Origin: Flavobacterium hiemivividum
GTDB taxonomy: Bacteria > Bacteroidota > Bacteroidia > Flavobacteriales > Flavobacteriaceae
Length of the DNA: 64,000 bases
Assembly (NCBI RefSeq): GCF_004349145.1
Contig: NZ_SMFO01000004.1
Span: 124,001 to 188,000 of the forward strand
Direction of reading: 5' to 3'
Shown: positions 1 to 9,495 of the stretch, piece by piece
Layout: every line of letters starts with the position of its first letter
Numbering within the stretch: the first letter of the stretch is position 1
Position numbers and translations under genes: made by a program
Notes under the pieces: model-generated
Databases searched by the model: none
What the model was told of the DNA's origin: nothing
What the model saw: the letters and a program-made list of their open reading frames with translations, nothing else

Positions 1-1
1 A

Positions 2-739
2 ATAATAACAGTAGTGTATAATAATGATAGGACTATAAAGGATGCTTTGCAGTCAGTTCTTTCACAGGATTATAAAAATATAGAATATATTGTCATAGAT
101 GGAAAATCTACAGACAATACGGTAAATTTGATAACTGATTTCAAAGATAGATTAGCTTATTTTATTTCTGAAAAAGACAGCGGTATTTATGATGCGATGA
201 ATAAAGGTATTCGTGCAGCTACGGGAGATGTTGTAGGAATTTTAAATTCAGATGATTTGTATGAGGATTCAGGTGTTATAGCCGCTGTTATGGAGCAATT
301 TAACATTGATTTGGATTTAGATATATTATATGGTGACTTGGTTTATGTGAAAAGTGATGATACCAATAAAGTAATTAGGAATTGGAAATCGAAAGCGTAT
401 TATAATCAATTTTTTGAAAATGCAAATGTACCACCTCACCCGTCATTGTTTGTGAAAAAGAAAGTATATGATGAAGCAGGATTATTTGATCTAGATTACA
501 AAATAGCTGCTGATTATGAGTTTATGTTGCGAATATTTAAAAAACATAATTTTAATTCAAAATATTTTAATAAGCTAATAGTTAGAATGAGACTTGGAGG
601 AGCTTCAAATGCCGGTTTGTCAAGTGTAATTAAACAAAATAAAGAAGTTTTAAATGCTTGGAAAAAAAATAATTTAAATAAGCCTTTTTATTTAATGCCA
701 CTGAGAGTTTTGAGAAAATTAGCTCAATTTTTAAAATAA
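2..739 (+). CDS. Family 2 glycosyltransferase, 5' end cut by window edge
   Basis: The reading frame is open from base 2, and its first codons (IITVVYNND) are the normal beginning of the GT-A nucleotide-binding fold, so the true start lies upstream of the window. The IDGKSTDNT segment and the SDD triad at bases 248-256 are the nucleotide-sugar and metal-binding motifs of GT2. SEKDSGIYDAMNKGI is shared with the GT2 gene at 27863, which suggests they are paralogues. It should transfer one sugar onto a lipid-linked glycan at the cytoplasmic membrane face. Acceptor and donor cannot be read from the sequence. It ends 21 bp before gmd and probably shares a transcript with it. Confidence 0.9.
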   Translation: MITVVYNNDRTIKDALQSVLSQDYKNIEYIVIDGKSTDNTVNLITDFKDRLAYFISEKDSGIYDAMNKGIRAATGDVVGILNSDDLYEDSGVIAAVMEQFNIDLDLDILYGDLVYVKSDDTNKVIRNWKSKAYYNQFFENANVPPHPSLFVKKKVYDEAGLFDLDYKIAADYEFMLRIFKKHNFNSKYFNKLIVRMRLGGASNAGLSSVIKQNKEVLNAWKKNNLNKPFYLMPLRVLRKLAQFLK

Positions 740-760
740 ATTATAAATATATAGAAGATA

Positions 761-1873
761 ATGAAAATAGCCCTTATCACAGGAATCACAGGACAAGACG
801 GTTCATACTTGGCAGAATTATTATTAGAAAAAGGATATATGGTTCATGGAGTTAAAAGAAGAGCCTCTTCTTTTAATACCCAAAGAATCGATCACATATA
901 CCAAGATTTACATCAAGACCATATAAATTTTAAGTTGCACTATGGCGATTTAACTGATTCGACTAATATCATTCGAATCATTCAGGAAGTGCAGCCTGAT
1001 GAAATCTATAATTTAGGAGCGATGAGCCATGTAAAAGTCTCTTTTGATTCACCGGAATATGTGGCTAATGTAGATGGGATTGGAACTCTAAGAATTTTAG
1101 AAGCGGTTCGTATTTTAAGTTTAGAAAAGAAATGCCGTATTTACCAAGCTTCCACTTCTGAATTGTATGGTGGTTTGGCGGAGAATAAAAATGAGAAGGG
1201 ATTGTATGATGAGCATTCTCCTTTTTATCCTCGTTCGCCTTATGGAGCAGCTAAAATTTATGGTTTCTGGATTACCAAAAACTATAGAGAAGCTTACGGT
1301 ATGTTTGCGACTAATGGGATTCTTTTTAATCACGAATCTCCGCGTAGAGGAGAAACTTTTGTAACCCGTAAGATAACTATGGCTACTGCAGCCATCGCTT
1401 TAGGAGAACAGGATTGCCTTTATTTAGGGAATCTAGATGCACAACGAGACTGGGGACACGCCAAAGATTATGTGGAGGCAATGTGGCGTATTTTGCAACA
1501 AGACGTAGCTGAAGATTATGTAATCGCTATGGGAGAAACTACCTATGTGCGTGATTTTGTTAAAATGTCATTTGCAGAAGTAGGAATTGCTATTGAGTTC
1601 AATGGCGAAGGTGTAGAGGAGAAAGGCTATGTTGCCTCTTGTTCTAATCCAGATTATCAATTAGAAATTGGTAAACAAGTGATTGCTGTAGATCCTCAAT
1701 ATTTCCGTCCAACAGAAGTGGATTTGTTGATTGGAGATCCTACAAAGTCTAAAACGCAACTTGGGTGGGTACCAAAATATGATTTAAAAGGATTGGTAGC
1801 AGAAATGATGGCTTGTGATGTGCAACTCGTTCAGAAACAGCGAATGTTGAGAGCAGCGGGGCATAAGTGTTAA
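761..1873 (+). CDS. gmd: GDP-mannose 4,6-dehydratase (copy 1)
   Basis: Converts GDP-D-mannose to GDP-4-keto-6-deoxy-D-mannose, the first step to GDP-L-fucose. It is an extended short-chain dehydrogenase with the NAD(P)-binding pattern G8-x-x-G11-x-x-G14 and the Gmd signature [10 protein letters not shown]. The active-site segment STSE is at 131-134, followed by Tyr161 and Lys165. [17 protein letters not shown] is the family GDP-mannose-binding stretch. At 370 residues it is full length. Compared with the second copy at 19251 it carries a few extra residues just after the STSE loop. The fcl gene follows after a repeat-filled gap. Confidence 0.96.
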   Translation: MKIALITGITGQDGSYLAELLLEKGYMVHGVKRRASSFNTQRIDHIYQDLHQDHINFKLHYGDLTDSTNIIRIIQEVQPDEIYNLGAMSHVKVSFDSPEYVANVDGIGTLRILEAVRILSLEKKCRIYQASTSELYGGLAENKNEKGLYDEHSPFYPRSPYGAAKIYGFWITKNYREAYGMFATNGILFNHESPRRGETFVTRKITMATAAIALGEQDCLYLGNLDAQRDWGHAKDYVEAMWRILQQDVAEDYVIAMGETTYVRDFVKMSFAEVGIAIEFNGEGVEEKGYVASCSNPDYQLEIGKQVIAVDPQYFRPTEVDLLIGDPTKSKTQLGWVPKYDLKGLVAEMMACDVQLVQKQRMLRAAGHKC

Positions 1874-1895
1874 GAATCAGTTAGAGTAGTTCTCG

Positions 1896-2040
1896 TTCTC
1901 GATACAATTTTGAATAGTAAAGCTGTCGCATTACTATTTAAAATCACTCGAACTGACGCTTCTGTAAAAATTTAGGGAAAGTTAGCTCTCGATATAATTT
2001 TTGTTTCATTTTCATTGCACAAAAATCACTCAGACTGACG
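1896..2040 (+). repeat. Two CTCGATA...ACTGACG hairpin repeats
   Basis: Two units (1896-1958 and 1986-2040) start with CTCGATA and end with CACTCGAACTGACG or a close variant. Each holds an inner inverted repeat: AATAGTAA/TTACTATT in the first and ATTTTTGT/ACAAAAAT in the second. The same family recurs at 42499-42552 (opposite strand), 56791-57400 (array) and 60678-60757. They lie between gmd and fcl and may form stem-loops in the transcript. No coding potential is seen. Confidence 0.75.
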
Positions 2041-2089
2041 GTTTCTAACAACAACAGGAGAAAATAATCAAAAGCGAATATTTTAAAAT

Positions 2090-3025
2090 ATGATGAAAAA
2101 ACAAGATAAAATATATATTGCAGGTCACCGCGGAATGGTAGGTTCTGCTATTTTAAGGGCTTTAGAGGTACAAGGTTACGATAACTTTTTGCTACGTACT
2201 TCGTCTGAGTTGGATTTAAGAAATCAACAAGCAGTCGCTGATTTTTTTGCTCAGGAAAAACCAGATTATATTTTTTTGGCAGCTGCAAAAGTAGGTGGAA
2301 TTATAGCAAACAATACCTATAGAGCAGATTTTATATACGAGAATTTGATGATTCAGAATAATGTGATTCATCAAGCTTATGTCAATAAAGTGAAGAAACT
2401 AATGTTTCTAGGATCTTCCTGTATTTACCCAAAAATGGCCCCTCAGCCTTTGAAAGAAGAATACATGTTAACAGGTGAACTAGAACCAACTAATGAACCT
2501 TATGCAATTGCAAAAATTGCTGGTATCAAAATGTGTGATGCATACAGAGATCAATTTGGTTGTAATTTTATTTCGGTTATGCCTACCAATTTGTATGGAC
2601 CTAACGATAATTATGATTTAAAAAATTCTCACGTTTTACCTGCAATGCTTCGTAAGTTTATTATAGCTAAGCGTCATGGAGATGCTTCAGTAACAATCTG
2701 GGGAACAGGAAGTCCTCAGAGAGAATTTTTACATGCAGATGATTTAGCAGAAGCTTGTTTGTTTTTGATGGAAAATTACAATGAAGATGGAATAGTGAAT
2801 ATTGGGATAGGAGAAGATATTTCGATTTTAGATTTGGCCTTATTGGTTAAGAAAACAGTTGGATTTGAAGGGGAAATACTTACAGATCCTTCTAAGCCAG
2901 ATGGTACTCCCCGCAAATTGATGGATGTTTCGAAACTTAATGGATTGGGTTGGAAGGCAAAAATTACTTTGGAGGAAGGGATTCAAAAGGTTTATCAGGA
3001 GATTAAAGACAAGGTTTGGGAATAG
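2090..3025 (+). CDS. fcl: GDP-L-fucose synthase (copy 1)
   Basis: Epimerises and reduces GDP-4-keto-6-deoxy-mannose to GDP-L-fucose. The N-terminus [14 protein letters not shown] gives the NADP-binding G-x-x-G-x-x-G motif (residues 12-18), and the catalytic pair is Tyr138 and Lys142 in YAIAK. GSSCIYP and NLYGPNDNYD are typical of the WcaG/Fcl family. The length of 311 is normal. Two ATG codons are adjacent at 2090 and 2093 and either could be used. Paired with gmd at 761. A second divergent pair lies at 19251-21270. Confidence 0.95.
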   Translation: MMKKQDKIYIAGHRGMVGSAILRALEVQGYDNFLLRTSSELDLRNQQAVADFFAQEKPDYIFLAAAKVGGIIANNTYRADFIYENLMIQNNVIHQAYVNKVKKLMFLGSSCIYPKMAPQPLKEEYMLTGELEPTNEPYAIAKIAGIKMCDAYRDQFGCNFISVMPTNLYGPNDNYDLKNSHVLPAMLRKFIIAKRHGDASVTIWGTGSPQREFLHADDLAEACLFLMENYNEDGIVNIGIGEDISILDLALLVKKTVGFEGEILTDPSKPDGTPRKLMDVSKLNGLGWKAKITLEEGIQKVYQEIKDKVWE

Positions 3026-3206
3026 TTTTTGGTTGTCAGTTATCGGTTATGGGATGTCTGTTTAGTATTTAGTAGACAGATTAGCATATATGTTTTTTAA
3101 GTGTTGCAAGGCTATTACTTTGTGAGATGGTTGCTATATCAGCATGACAAGATTGTGAGTAAACTGAGTTTGAATATAAGGATTACATCAGTTAATGAGA
3201 TACTTC

Positions 3207-3224
3207 TCCCGAAAGCTTTCGGGA
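3207..3224. repeat. Perfect palindrome TCCCGAAAGCTTTCGGGA
   Basis: A perfect 18-bp palindrome in the fcl-manC gap (3026-3312). It belongs to a family with TCCCGATAGCTATCGGGA; other members are at 5216, 6688, 7997 (imperfect), 9496, 11311 and 61907. The gap also has degenerate TTATCGGTT-type repeats. It could form a short cruciform or an RNA hairpin, but there is no T-tract of the sort expected of a terminator. Confidence 0.7.
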
Positions 3225-3312
3225 CGGCAGCATGACAAAACTACTTTATCAGTTTGCTTCGATAGAAAGAGGTAATTGTGGTGAAAAATGCTAATAACAA
3301 GAGAGATAAAAA

Positions 3313-4401
3313 ATGAAATCAAATATAAATAATAACTACGTCCTCATTATGGCGGGCGGAGTAGGGAGTCGATTTTGGCCAAAGAGTCGCAATCAGTTTC
3401 CGAAACAGTTTATTGACATATTGGGAATAGGACAATCGCTGTTGCAATTAACCTACGAAAGGTTTTTGAAAATTTGTCCCGCGGAGCACATTTTTATATT
3501 GAGTAACCAGCAGTATTTGGATTTGATCCAGCAGCAGTTGGATGGTATTGCGGTAGCTAATATTTTATTGGAGCCTAGTCGCAATAATACGGCACCTTGT
3601 ATCGCTTATGCGTCTTATAAAATTTTGAAAAGTAATCCTGATGCCAATATTGTGGTGGCTCCATCGGATCATTTGATATTGAAAGAAGGCGAGTTTTTGG
3701 ACAGAATCAGTCAGGCATTGGATTATACTGCATCCAATGATGCGCTACTTACTTTGGGTATTAATCCAAGCAGACCGGATACTGGTTATGGCTATATCAA
3801 TTTCCAAAAAGAAGGAGTTGATGGAGTACATCAAGTAGCTCGTTTTATGGAAAAACCAGTTTTGGAAAGAGCAAAAGAATATTTAGCTAGTGGGGATTAT
3901 TTGTGGAATGCAGGGATTTTCGTCTGGCGTGCTCAAAGCATTATAAAGGCTTTTGAAAGACATGCTAGTGAAATAGCTAATTTGTTTGTCCAAGGGAATG
4001 AGGTGTACAACACTAGTGCGGAGGCCGCTTTTATAAAAGAGAATTATCCTAAAAGTCCAAACATTTCCATTGATTATGCTATCTTAGAAAAAGCTGATAA
4101 TGTTTATACTATTCCTTCAGATATAGGTTGGAGTGACTTGGGTACTTGGGCTTCTTTGCATGAAGTAGTAGAAAAAGATGAAAATAATAATGCTTTAAGT
4201 GTGGATCATTTTCATTTAGAGAACACCAATAATTGTATTATCCAGTTGCCTAAAAAGAAAGCTGCTATAATAAAAGGATTAGAAGATTTTATAGTGGTTG
4301 ATGACGGTAAGGTATTGTTGATTTACCCAAAAGGGAGTGAGCAAGAGATAAAGACTGTTGCAGGTAAGATGGTGTCTAGTTATGGAGAGGAATACTTATA
4401 G
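3313..4401 (+). CDS. manC: Mannose-1-phosphate guanylyltransferase
   Basis: Makes GDP-mannose from mannose-1-phosphate and GTP, supplying the substrate for both Gmd copies and for any mannosyltransferases. The pyrophosphorylase signature GGVGSRFWPKSR then PKQF lies at residues 15-33. VVAPSDHLI, DTGYGYI, FMEKP, LWNAGIFVW and SDLGTW follow in the family order. At 362 residues it has only the nucleotidyltransferase domain and lacks the C-terminal phosphomannose isomerase domain of the bifunctional type, so mannose-6-phosphate must come from elsewhere. It is the only manC in the window. Confidence 0.95.
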   Translation: MKSNINNNYVLIMAGGVGSRFWPKSRNQFPKQFIDILGIGQSLLQLTYERFLKICPAEHIFILSNQQYLDLIQQQLDGIAVANILLEPSRNNTAPCIAYASYKILKSNPDANIVVAPSDHLILKEGEFLDRISQALDYTASNDALLTLGINPSRPDTGYGYINFQKEGVDGVHQVARFMEKPVLERAKEYLASGDYLWNAGIFVWRAQSIIKAFERHASEIANLFVQGNEVYNTSAEAAFIKENYPKSPNISIDYAILEKADNVYTIPSDIGWSDLGTWASLHEVVEKDENNNALSVDHFHLENTNNCIIQLPKKKAAIIKGLEDFIVVDDGKVLLIYPKGSEQEIKTVAGKMVSSYGEEYL

Positions 4402-4559
4402 TTGTTGGTTTTCTGCTTTATGGGTTATGAGTTATCGGTTGACTGTTAAAAAGTTTGAAATTATTTAATAATCATAATTGGCTTAAGTTCTAAAGTCATA
4501 CCAAATTATGAGAATGAGGAAGAAATAGATATTTAGACAAGAAAATATAAAATTATACA

Positions 4560-5108
4560 ATGATCATTGAAAAAACATTTATTAAAGATTTAGTACTTAT
4601 AACCCCTGCCGTTTTTAATGATGAGAGGGGTTTCTTTTTTGAGGCTTATAACCAGGCCAAGTTTCATGAAAATGGAATTAAATATAATTTCATCCAAGAC
4701 AATCAGTCGTTCTCAAAAAGAGGGGTGATTCGAGGATTGCATTTACAAATTAATCCTTTTGCACAAGCGAAGTTGGTTCGAGTGTTGCAAGGAGAAATTC
4801 TTGATGTAGCAGTAGATTTACGAAAAAACTCGGCTACTTATGGACAGCATTTTTCAGTAGTGCTAAGTGCTGAGAACAAAAAACAATTAATGGTGCCGCA
4901 TGGTTTTGCTCACGGTTTTTCGGTGTTGAGTGAAACAGCTTCAGTTCTATATAAGGTAGATCAAGTCTATAATAAAGATAGCGAAAGAGGGATTCGGTAT
5001 GATGATGCTACTTTGGCAATTGATTGGCAGATAAATCCGAGTGAAGTGATTGTTTCAGAGAAGGATTTGGTATTGCCTGGATTTGAGGATATTGATTGGG
5101 AGTTTTAG
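4560..5108 (+). CDS. rfbC: dTDP-4-dehydrorhamnose 3,5-epimerase
   Basis: Epimerises dTDP-4-keto-6-deoxy-glucose at C3 and C5 in dTDP-L-rhamnose synthesis. This is a cupin-fold RmlC with FNDERGFFFE, FIQDNQS and RGLHLQ (catalytic His61), a conserved Tyr131, and VPHGFAHGF. Length 182 is standard. It is the first of a C-D-B-A set of rml genes, each separated by repeats and not tightly packed. A diverged copy of its last ~28 bp lies 256 bp downstream in the gap. Confidence 0.95.
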   Translation: MIIEKTFIKDLVLITPAVFNDERGFFFEAYNQAKFHENGIKYNFIQDNQSFSKRGVIRGLHLQINPFAQAKLVRVLQGEILDVAVDLRKNSATYGQHFSVVLSAENKKQLMVPHGFAHGFSVLSETASVLYKVDQVYNKDSERGIRYDDATLAIDWQINPSEVIVSEKDLVLPGFEDIDWEF

Positions 5109-5616
5109 TGGCAGGTTAGCTGTTGTCAGTTTTCGGTTTTCGGTTTTTGACAGTAGATGCTAGAGTGTACGTGATTGGATGTTAAGGTTATCGGTTGTCA
5201 GTTATCAGTTGTGAGTCCCGATAGCTATCGGGATCGGTTGTGGGTTCGAGAAGTGGTTTTTAACTGAGGACGACTTATTTTTTTAACCGCAAAGTTAGCA
5301 AAGGATTCGCGAAGAACGCAAAGGTTTTTTGCTTGGATTTGATGCTATTGATTGGGAGTTTTGAAAAGAGTTTAAAGTTTAAAGTTGTCGGTTTTAGGGT
5401 TACTTTTTGAGTTTTGGACATAACAGATACAATTAGTATTATTCAGTAGTTGGTCTGGTTTTATATAGCGGTCTATGTTAAATTTATACTTTTTTGCATA
5501 GTGTACTATACACAATACGACTATTTGGTGCGAGAGTGAATGTAGTGAAGAGAAAAGAATAAAGAGTAAATAGAATAGAAAAAGTTAGATTTTATAATAA
5601 AGAAGAAAGAGATCAA
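5109..5616. repeat. Repeat-filled gap with a copy of the rfbC 3' end
   Basis: No gene is seen in these 508 bp. The gap contains degenerate TTATCGGTT/GTCAGTTATC repeats, the palindrome TCCCGATAGCTATCGGGA (5216-5233), and a CGCAAAG-rich stretch around 5287-5322. At 5335-5362 is a near copy (2 mismatches in about 28) of the last codons of rfbC (5079-5106). A segment reading GAAAAGAGTTTAAAGTTTAAAG (as GAAAAGAGTTTAA plus AGTTTAAAG) near 5363 recurs in variant form near 52563. Confidence 0.7.
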
Positions 5617-6480
5617 TTGAAAAAAATACTAGTAACGGGAGCGAATGGCCAATTGGGTTCAGAGCTTAGAGAAATAGCTGTAGATAAAACCCAATTCGAG
5701 TGGGTTTTTACCGATTATCAGGAATTAGATTTGTGCGATTTGGCGGGTTTAGAAGGCAAATTATCAGAAATTAATCCGCAAATACTTATTAATTGTGCAG
5801 CGCATACAGCCGTTGATAAAGCAGAAACTGAAATTGAGTTGTCAGATGTGTTGAATCATCAGGCGGTGGCAGTTATGGCCAAATGGAGTCAGGCGAATAA
5901 ATGCAAATTGATACATGTTTCTACTGATTACGTTTTTGATGGGGATTCGGCGGTGGCTTTGACAGAAACTGCAGAAACGAGTCCGATTAATGTGTATGGG
6001 GTTACAAAACTGGCTGGAGAAAAGGCTTGTTTAGAATTAAATCCAAACGCAATAATCATTCGTACTTCCTGGGTGTATTCTAGCTTCGGGAATAATTTTG
6101 TAAAAACCATGTCTCGATTGATGCAAGAAAGAGATAGCCTTAATGTGGTTAATGACCAAATTGGGTCTCCAACCTATGCCGCCGACTTAGCGCTAGCTAT
6201 TATTACTATAATAGAGCATAAGAATTGGCAGGCGGGTATTTATAATTTTTCTAATGAAGGTGAAATAAGTTGGTATGAGTTTGCTTTGGCGATACAAGAA
6301 ATTGGAGGTTTTGAGTGTGAAGTTGGCGGTATTCCAGCATCTAATTATCCTACACCGGCAAAACGTCCTGCCTATTCCTTATTGGATAAAAGTAAAATTA
6401 AAGCTACTTTTGGCGTTGAAGTGCCGGAATATAAGGAAAGTTTAAGGAAATGTATGGGGTTGTTGGGTATTGAGAAATAG
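5617..6480 (+). CDS. rfbD: dTDP-4-dehydrorhamnose reductase
   Basis: Last step of dTDP-L-rhamnose synthesis: NAD(P)H-dependent reduction of dTDP-4-keto-L-rhamnose. The Rossmann motif TGANGQLG uses G8, G11 and G14. HVSTDYVFDG and the Tyr127/Lys131 pair in YGVTK are the active-site marks. RTSWVYSSFGNNFV is typical of RmlD. Length 287 is normal. The start is TTG, chosen because the Rossmann strand begins immediately after it and there is no ATG in a fitting position; a purine-rich stretch precedes it. Confidence 0.94.
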   Translation: MKKILVTGANGQLGSELREIAVDKTQFEWVFTDYQELDLCDLAGLEGKLSEINPQILINCAAHTAVDKAETEIELSDVLNHQAVAVMAKWSQANKCKLIHVSTDYVFDGDSAVALTETAETSPINVYGVTKLAGEKACLELNPNAIIIRTSWVYSSFGNNFVKTMSRLMQERDSLNVVNDQIGSPTYAADLALAIITIIEHKNWQAGIYNFSNEGEISWYEFALAIQEIGGFECEVGGIPASNYPTPAKRPAYSLLDKSKIKATFGVEVPEYKESLRKCMGLLGIEK

Positions 6481-6589
6481 AGATTAGAAAGTTGCGGAAA
6501 TAGTAGGTTCATGGTTATCGATATTACGGACTTATTTTTTAATGTGAATTAGTCATCAACTACTAATTAGGTTTTATCAAAGGTGAAGT

Positions 6590-6776
6590 TATTTTCTTTT
6601 TTGCTTGATCAAAAAAGAAACAAAAAAATCAAGTCTTCGCTCCCTCGTCGGTCAAATTAGTTTTCGAAGTCTAAAACAAAAAAACTCGTCCCGAAAGCTT
6701 TCGGGACTCAAACAGTTTTTGTTTTTACGACTTCTTCAAACATTTGACGCTCGACTGCGGAAGCTAAGGACGGTTG
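6590..6776. repeat. Large imperfect inverted-repeat element, copy 1
   Basis: It begins with the module TTTTTTGCTTGATCAAAAAAG and continues as one large imperfect inverted repeat. CGTCGGTCAAAT pairs with ATTTGACGCTCG, GAAGTC with GACTTC, and AAACAAAAAAACT with AGTTTTTGTTTT. The tip is the perfect 20-bp palindrome at 6688-6707. A second copy lies at 8127-8345, and related start modules are near 11050 and 52735. The stretch is open in one frame but the pairing explains this better than a protein. The rest of the gap (6481-6875) shows nothing else. Confidence 0.7.
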
Positions 6777-6875
6777 AATCTCAGAAATAATGAAATTTAA
6801 TTTATAAATGATTATAATGTTTTTTTAAAATTAATTATCCCTTGAACTGACAAATATCAAAATATAGAAATAGAA

Positions 6876-7922
6876 ATGAAAAAAATACTAATAACAGGAG
6901 GAGCTGGTTTTATTGGTTCGCATGTGGTAAGACGGTTTGTGAATAAATATCCGGAGTATCAAATATTCAATTTGGATGCCTTGACTTATGCGGGGAACTT
7001 AGAGAATATAACAGATATAGAGACAGCTCCAAATTATACTTTTATAAAAGGAGATATTGTAGATGCTGATTTTATTGATGCGCTTTTTGCGGAGCATCAA
7101 TTTGATGGAGTTTTACATTTAGCTGCCGAATCGCATGTGGATCGGTCGATAACAGACCCCGTAGCTTTTGTGAAAACAAACGTTATAGGTACCATGAATT
7201 TGTTGAATGCAGCAAAAACGATTTGGAAAGACAATAAGGATGGAAAGCGTTTTTATCACATTAGCACTGATGAGGTTTATGGAAGTCTGGGTGCTGAAGG
7301 GTTGTTTACAGAAACAACGGCTTATGATCCTAATTCGCCTTATTCAGCATCTAAAGCAAGTTCAGACCACTTTGTACGTGCGTATGGTGAGACCTATGGC
7401 TTGCCTTATGTGTTGACTAATTGTTCGAATAATTATGGGCCTTTTCATTTCCCGGAAAAGCTGATTCCGCTTTTTATTAATAATATTATCCAAAACAAGC
7501 CTTTACCCGTTTATGGGGATGGGAAGTATACCCGTGATTGGTTATTTGTAGAGGATCATGCGGTAGCTATTGATTTGGTTTTTCACGAAGGTGTTAACCA
7601 TGACACGTATAACATTGGCGGTTTTAACGAATGGCAAAATATTGATTTGGTTAAGTTGCTTTGTAAAATCATGGATGAGAAGTTAGGTCGTGAGCTAGGA
7701 ACATCAGAGCAATTGATTTCTTATGTTAAAGATCGTCCAGGTCATGATTTGCGTTATGCGATTGATGCGACTAAGATTAATAAAGAATTGGGGTGGAAGC
7801 CTTCGGTTACTTTTGAAGAAGGACTGGAGAGAACAGTGAATTGGTATTTGGAAAATGAGACTTGGTTGGAAAATGTGACTTCGGGAGCATATGCTTCGTA
7901 TTACGATAAACAGTATTCTTAG
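6876..7922 (+). CDS. rfbB: dTDP-glucose 4,6-dehydratase
   Basis: Converts dTDP-glucose to dTDP-4-keto-6-deoxy-glucose using tightly bound NAD. The motif TGGAGFIG (G8, G11, G14) binds NAD. HLAAESHVDRSI and STDEVYG (Thr131-Asp132-Glu133) form the dehydratase active site together with Tyr156 and Lys160 in YSASK. NCSNNYGPFHFPEKLIP and YGDGKYTRDWL are RmlB signatures. Length 348 is standard. Second enzyme in the rhamnose pathway, acting after RfbA and before RfbC and RfbD. Confidence 0.96.
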   Translation: MKKILITGGAGFIGSHVVRRFVNKYPEYQIFNLDALTYAGNLENITDIETAPNYTFIKGDIVDADFIDALFAEHQFDGVLHLAAESHVDRSITDPVAFVKTNVIGTMNLLNAAKTIWKDNKDGKRFYHISTDEVYGSLGAEGLFTETTAYDPNSPYSASKASSDHFVRAYGETYGLPYVLTNCSNNYGPFHFPEKLIPLFINNIIQNKPLPVYGDGKYTRDWLFVEDHAVAIDLVFHEGVNHDTYNIGGFNEWQNIDLVKLLCKIMDEKLGRELGTSEQLISYVKDRPGHDLRYAIDATKINKELGWKPSVTFEEGLERTVNWYLENETWLENVTSGAYASYYDKQYS

Positions 7923-8429
7923 GGTCAAATATTATATAGTAAGTCTACTATTGGAAATATGGCGCTGCATATTCAAAAAAAGTGTTCAGTATTCAGTCCC
8001 GATATCTATCGGGATTAGTGTTCAGAAGAATTGAAAACGAATCGATACTAATGGATGTTATTAGTAAGACGTCTCCACTGACGTTTTTCTAAGAGTGAGT
8101 GCTATTTGTTCTCAAGATTTATAATTTTCTTTTTTGCTTGATCAAAAAAGAAACAAAAAATTACTCACCATTACAATTTAATTATGGATTCCGTGAATCT
8201 TCGATTTCAAGTCTCCGCATCCTCGTCGGTCAAATTTATTTTCGAAAGCTAAAAGAAAAGAACTCGGCGAAAGGCCTCGGACAGCTTTTCTTTTTACGCA
8301 TTCTTCAAATATTTGACGCTCGACTGCGGATGCTAAGGACGGTGGGTTAGCTTAATTAATAGCGATTTGCTTAGTAATTTATTAAGGCATCCAAGGTCCC
8401 AAAACGTTAATTTCTATTACGAAACAATT
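7923..8429. repeat. Repeat gap with imperfect palindrome and inverted-repeat element copy 2
   Basis: An imperfect member of the TCCCGATA/TATCGGGA palindrome family lies at 7997-8014. At 8127-8345 is the second copy of the large inverted-repeat element of 6590-6776: the same TTTTTTGCTTGATCAAAAAAG start, then GCATCCTCGTCGGTCAAAT opposed by ATTTGACGCTCGACTGCGGATGC-like sequence, with AAAGAAAAGAACT opposed by AGCTTTTCTTTTT. Relative to copy 1 it has an insertion of about 35 bp after the start module. No gene is seen. Confidence 0.65.
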
Positions 8430-8546
8430 ATGGTAGAAATAAAAGAAGTATCACTAATAGCTACTGCGTTTTATGCACAGTTACAAAACTATCTACGATG
8501 TGCCAATTTGGAATTAGGACTCCTTATTAACTTTGGTACATCGTGA
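8430..8546 (+). pseudogene. Remnant of a GxxExxY-type (PD-(D/E)XK_3) protein
   Basis: A 38-codon frame whose product, VEIKEVSLIATAFYAQLQN then YLRCANLELGLLINFGTS, resembles the C-terminal half of the small GxxExxY proteins. In these a core 'EiKav..l...h.aQl.nYLk...l.lGLLINFG' is characteristic. The N-terminal half with the GxxExxY motif is missing and no longer frame joins it, so it is most likely a decayed fragment. It adjoins the inverted-repeat element at 8127-8345. Assignment is from memory of the family pattern; a profile search would settle it. Confidence 0.6.
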
Positions 8547-8617
8547 TTAATTTATAAAAGAATGATTAATTTGAAATAATTCGAAAAATTCGTTTTAATT
8601 CGCAAAATTCGCACAAA

Positions 8618-9484
8618 ATGAAAGGAATAATATTAGCAGGAGGATCCGGTACCCGATTGCACCCGTTAACGTTGGCAATGAGCAAGCAAATGATGCCAGT
8701 TTATGATAAGCCGATGATTTATTATCCGTTGTCGACTTTGATGACGGCAGGGATTAATGAGATATTAATTATTTCGACGCCCCATGATTTACCTAATTTT
8801 AGAAAATTATTGGGTGATGGTTCGGCTATTGGTTGTAAGTTTAGTTATGCTGAGCAGTCTATTCCTAATGGATTGGCCCAGGCTTTTGTTATAGGTGAAG
8901 AGTTTATCGGTAAAGACAGTGTGGCTTTGGTGCTGGGAGATAATATTTTCTTTGGGTCTAATATGGATGAATTGTTGCAGTCCAATAAAAACCCAGAAGG
9001 AGGAGTTGTTTTTGCGTATCACGTTTCGGATCCAGAGCGTTATGGAGTGGTAGAGTTTGATAAGGATCTAAAAGCGCTTTCGATAGAGGAGAAACCTTTG
9101 GAGCCAAAGTCTAATTATGCAGTACCAGGTTTGTACTTTTATGATAATTCAGTGGTTGAGATAGCCAAGAATATTAAACCAAGTGCGCGTGGAGAATATG
9201 AAATCACCGATGTTAATAAAGTATATTTAGAGAAGGGAGCCTTAAAAGTGGGGATCTTAAGCAGGGGAACTGCTTGGCTAGATACTGGGACTTTCAATAG
9301 CCTGATGCAAGCCGGTCAGTTTGTTCAGGTAATTGAAGAACGTCAAGGACTGAAAGTGGGCTGTATCGAAGAGATTGCCTGGAGTCAAGGTTTCATTACG
9401 GAACAAGAACTAAGAGATTTGGCCGAGCCCTTGAAAAAATCAGGTTATGGTGAGTATTTATTGGGATTGTTGAAACACAAGTAA
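8618..9484 (+). CDS. rfbA: Glucose-1-phosphate thymidylyltransferase
   Basis: Makes dTDP-glucose from glucose-1-phosphate and dTTP, the entry step to dTDP-L-rhamnose. The nucleotidyltransferase signature [11 protein letters not shown] is at residues 8-18, followed by [19 protein letters not shown]. The metal-binding LGDNIFFG has Asp108. EKP, EITDVN and [11 protein letters not shown] follow in RmlA order. Length 288 is standard. It completes the four-gene rhamnose set (order C, D, B, A on one strand) and is followed 11 bp later by a palindromic repeat. Confidence 0.96.
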   Translation: MKGIILAGGSGTRLHPLTLAMSKQMMPVYDKPMIYYPLSTLMTAGINEILIISTPHDLPNFRKLLGDGSAIGCKFSYAEQSIPNGLAQAFVIGEEFIGKDSVALVLGDNIFFGSNMDELLQSNKNPEGGVVFAYHVSDPERYGVVEFDKDLKALSIEEKPLEPKSNYAVPGLYFYDNSVVEIAKNIKPSARGEYEITDVNKVYLEKGALKVGILSRGTAWLDTGTFNSLMQAGQFVQVIEERQGLKVGCIEEIAWSQGFITEQELRDLAEPLKKSGYGEYLLGLLKHK

Positions 9485-9495
9485 TAAGTGATTAG

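Noticed and set aside
6605..6790. Small plus-strand open frame (61 codons) in the rfbD-rfbB gap
   Set aside because: Lies fully inside the large inverted-repeat element, and the second copy of that element has a different frame structure.
8099..8350. Small plus-strand open frame (83 codons) in the rfbB-rfbA gap
   Set aside because: It runs through the second copy of the inverted-repeat element; similarity to 6605-6790 is explained by the DNA repeat.
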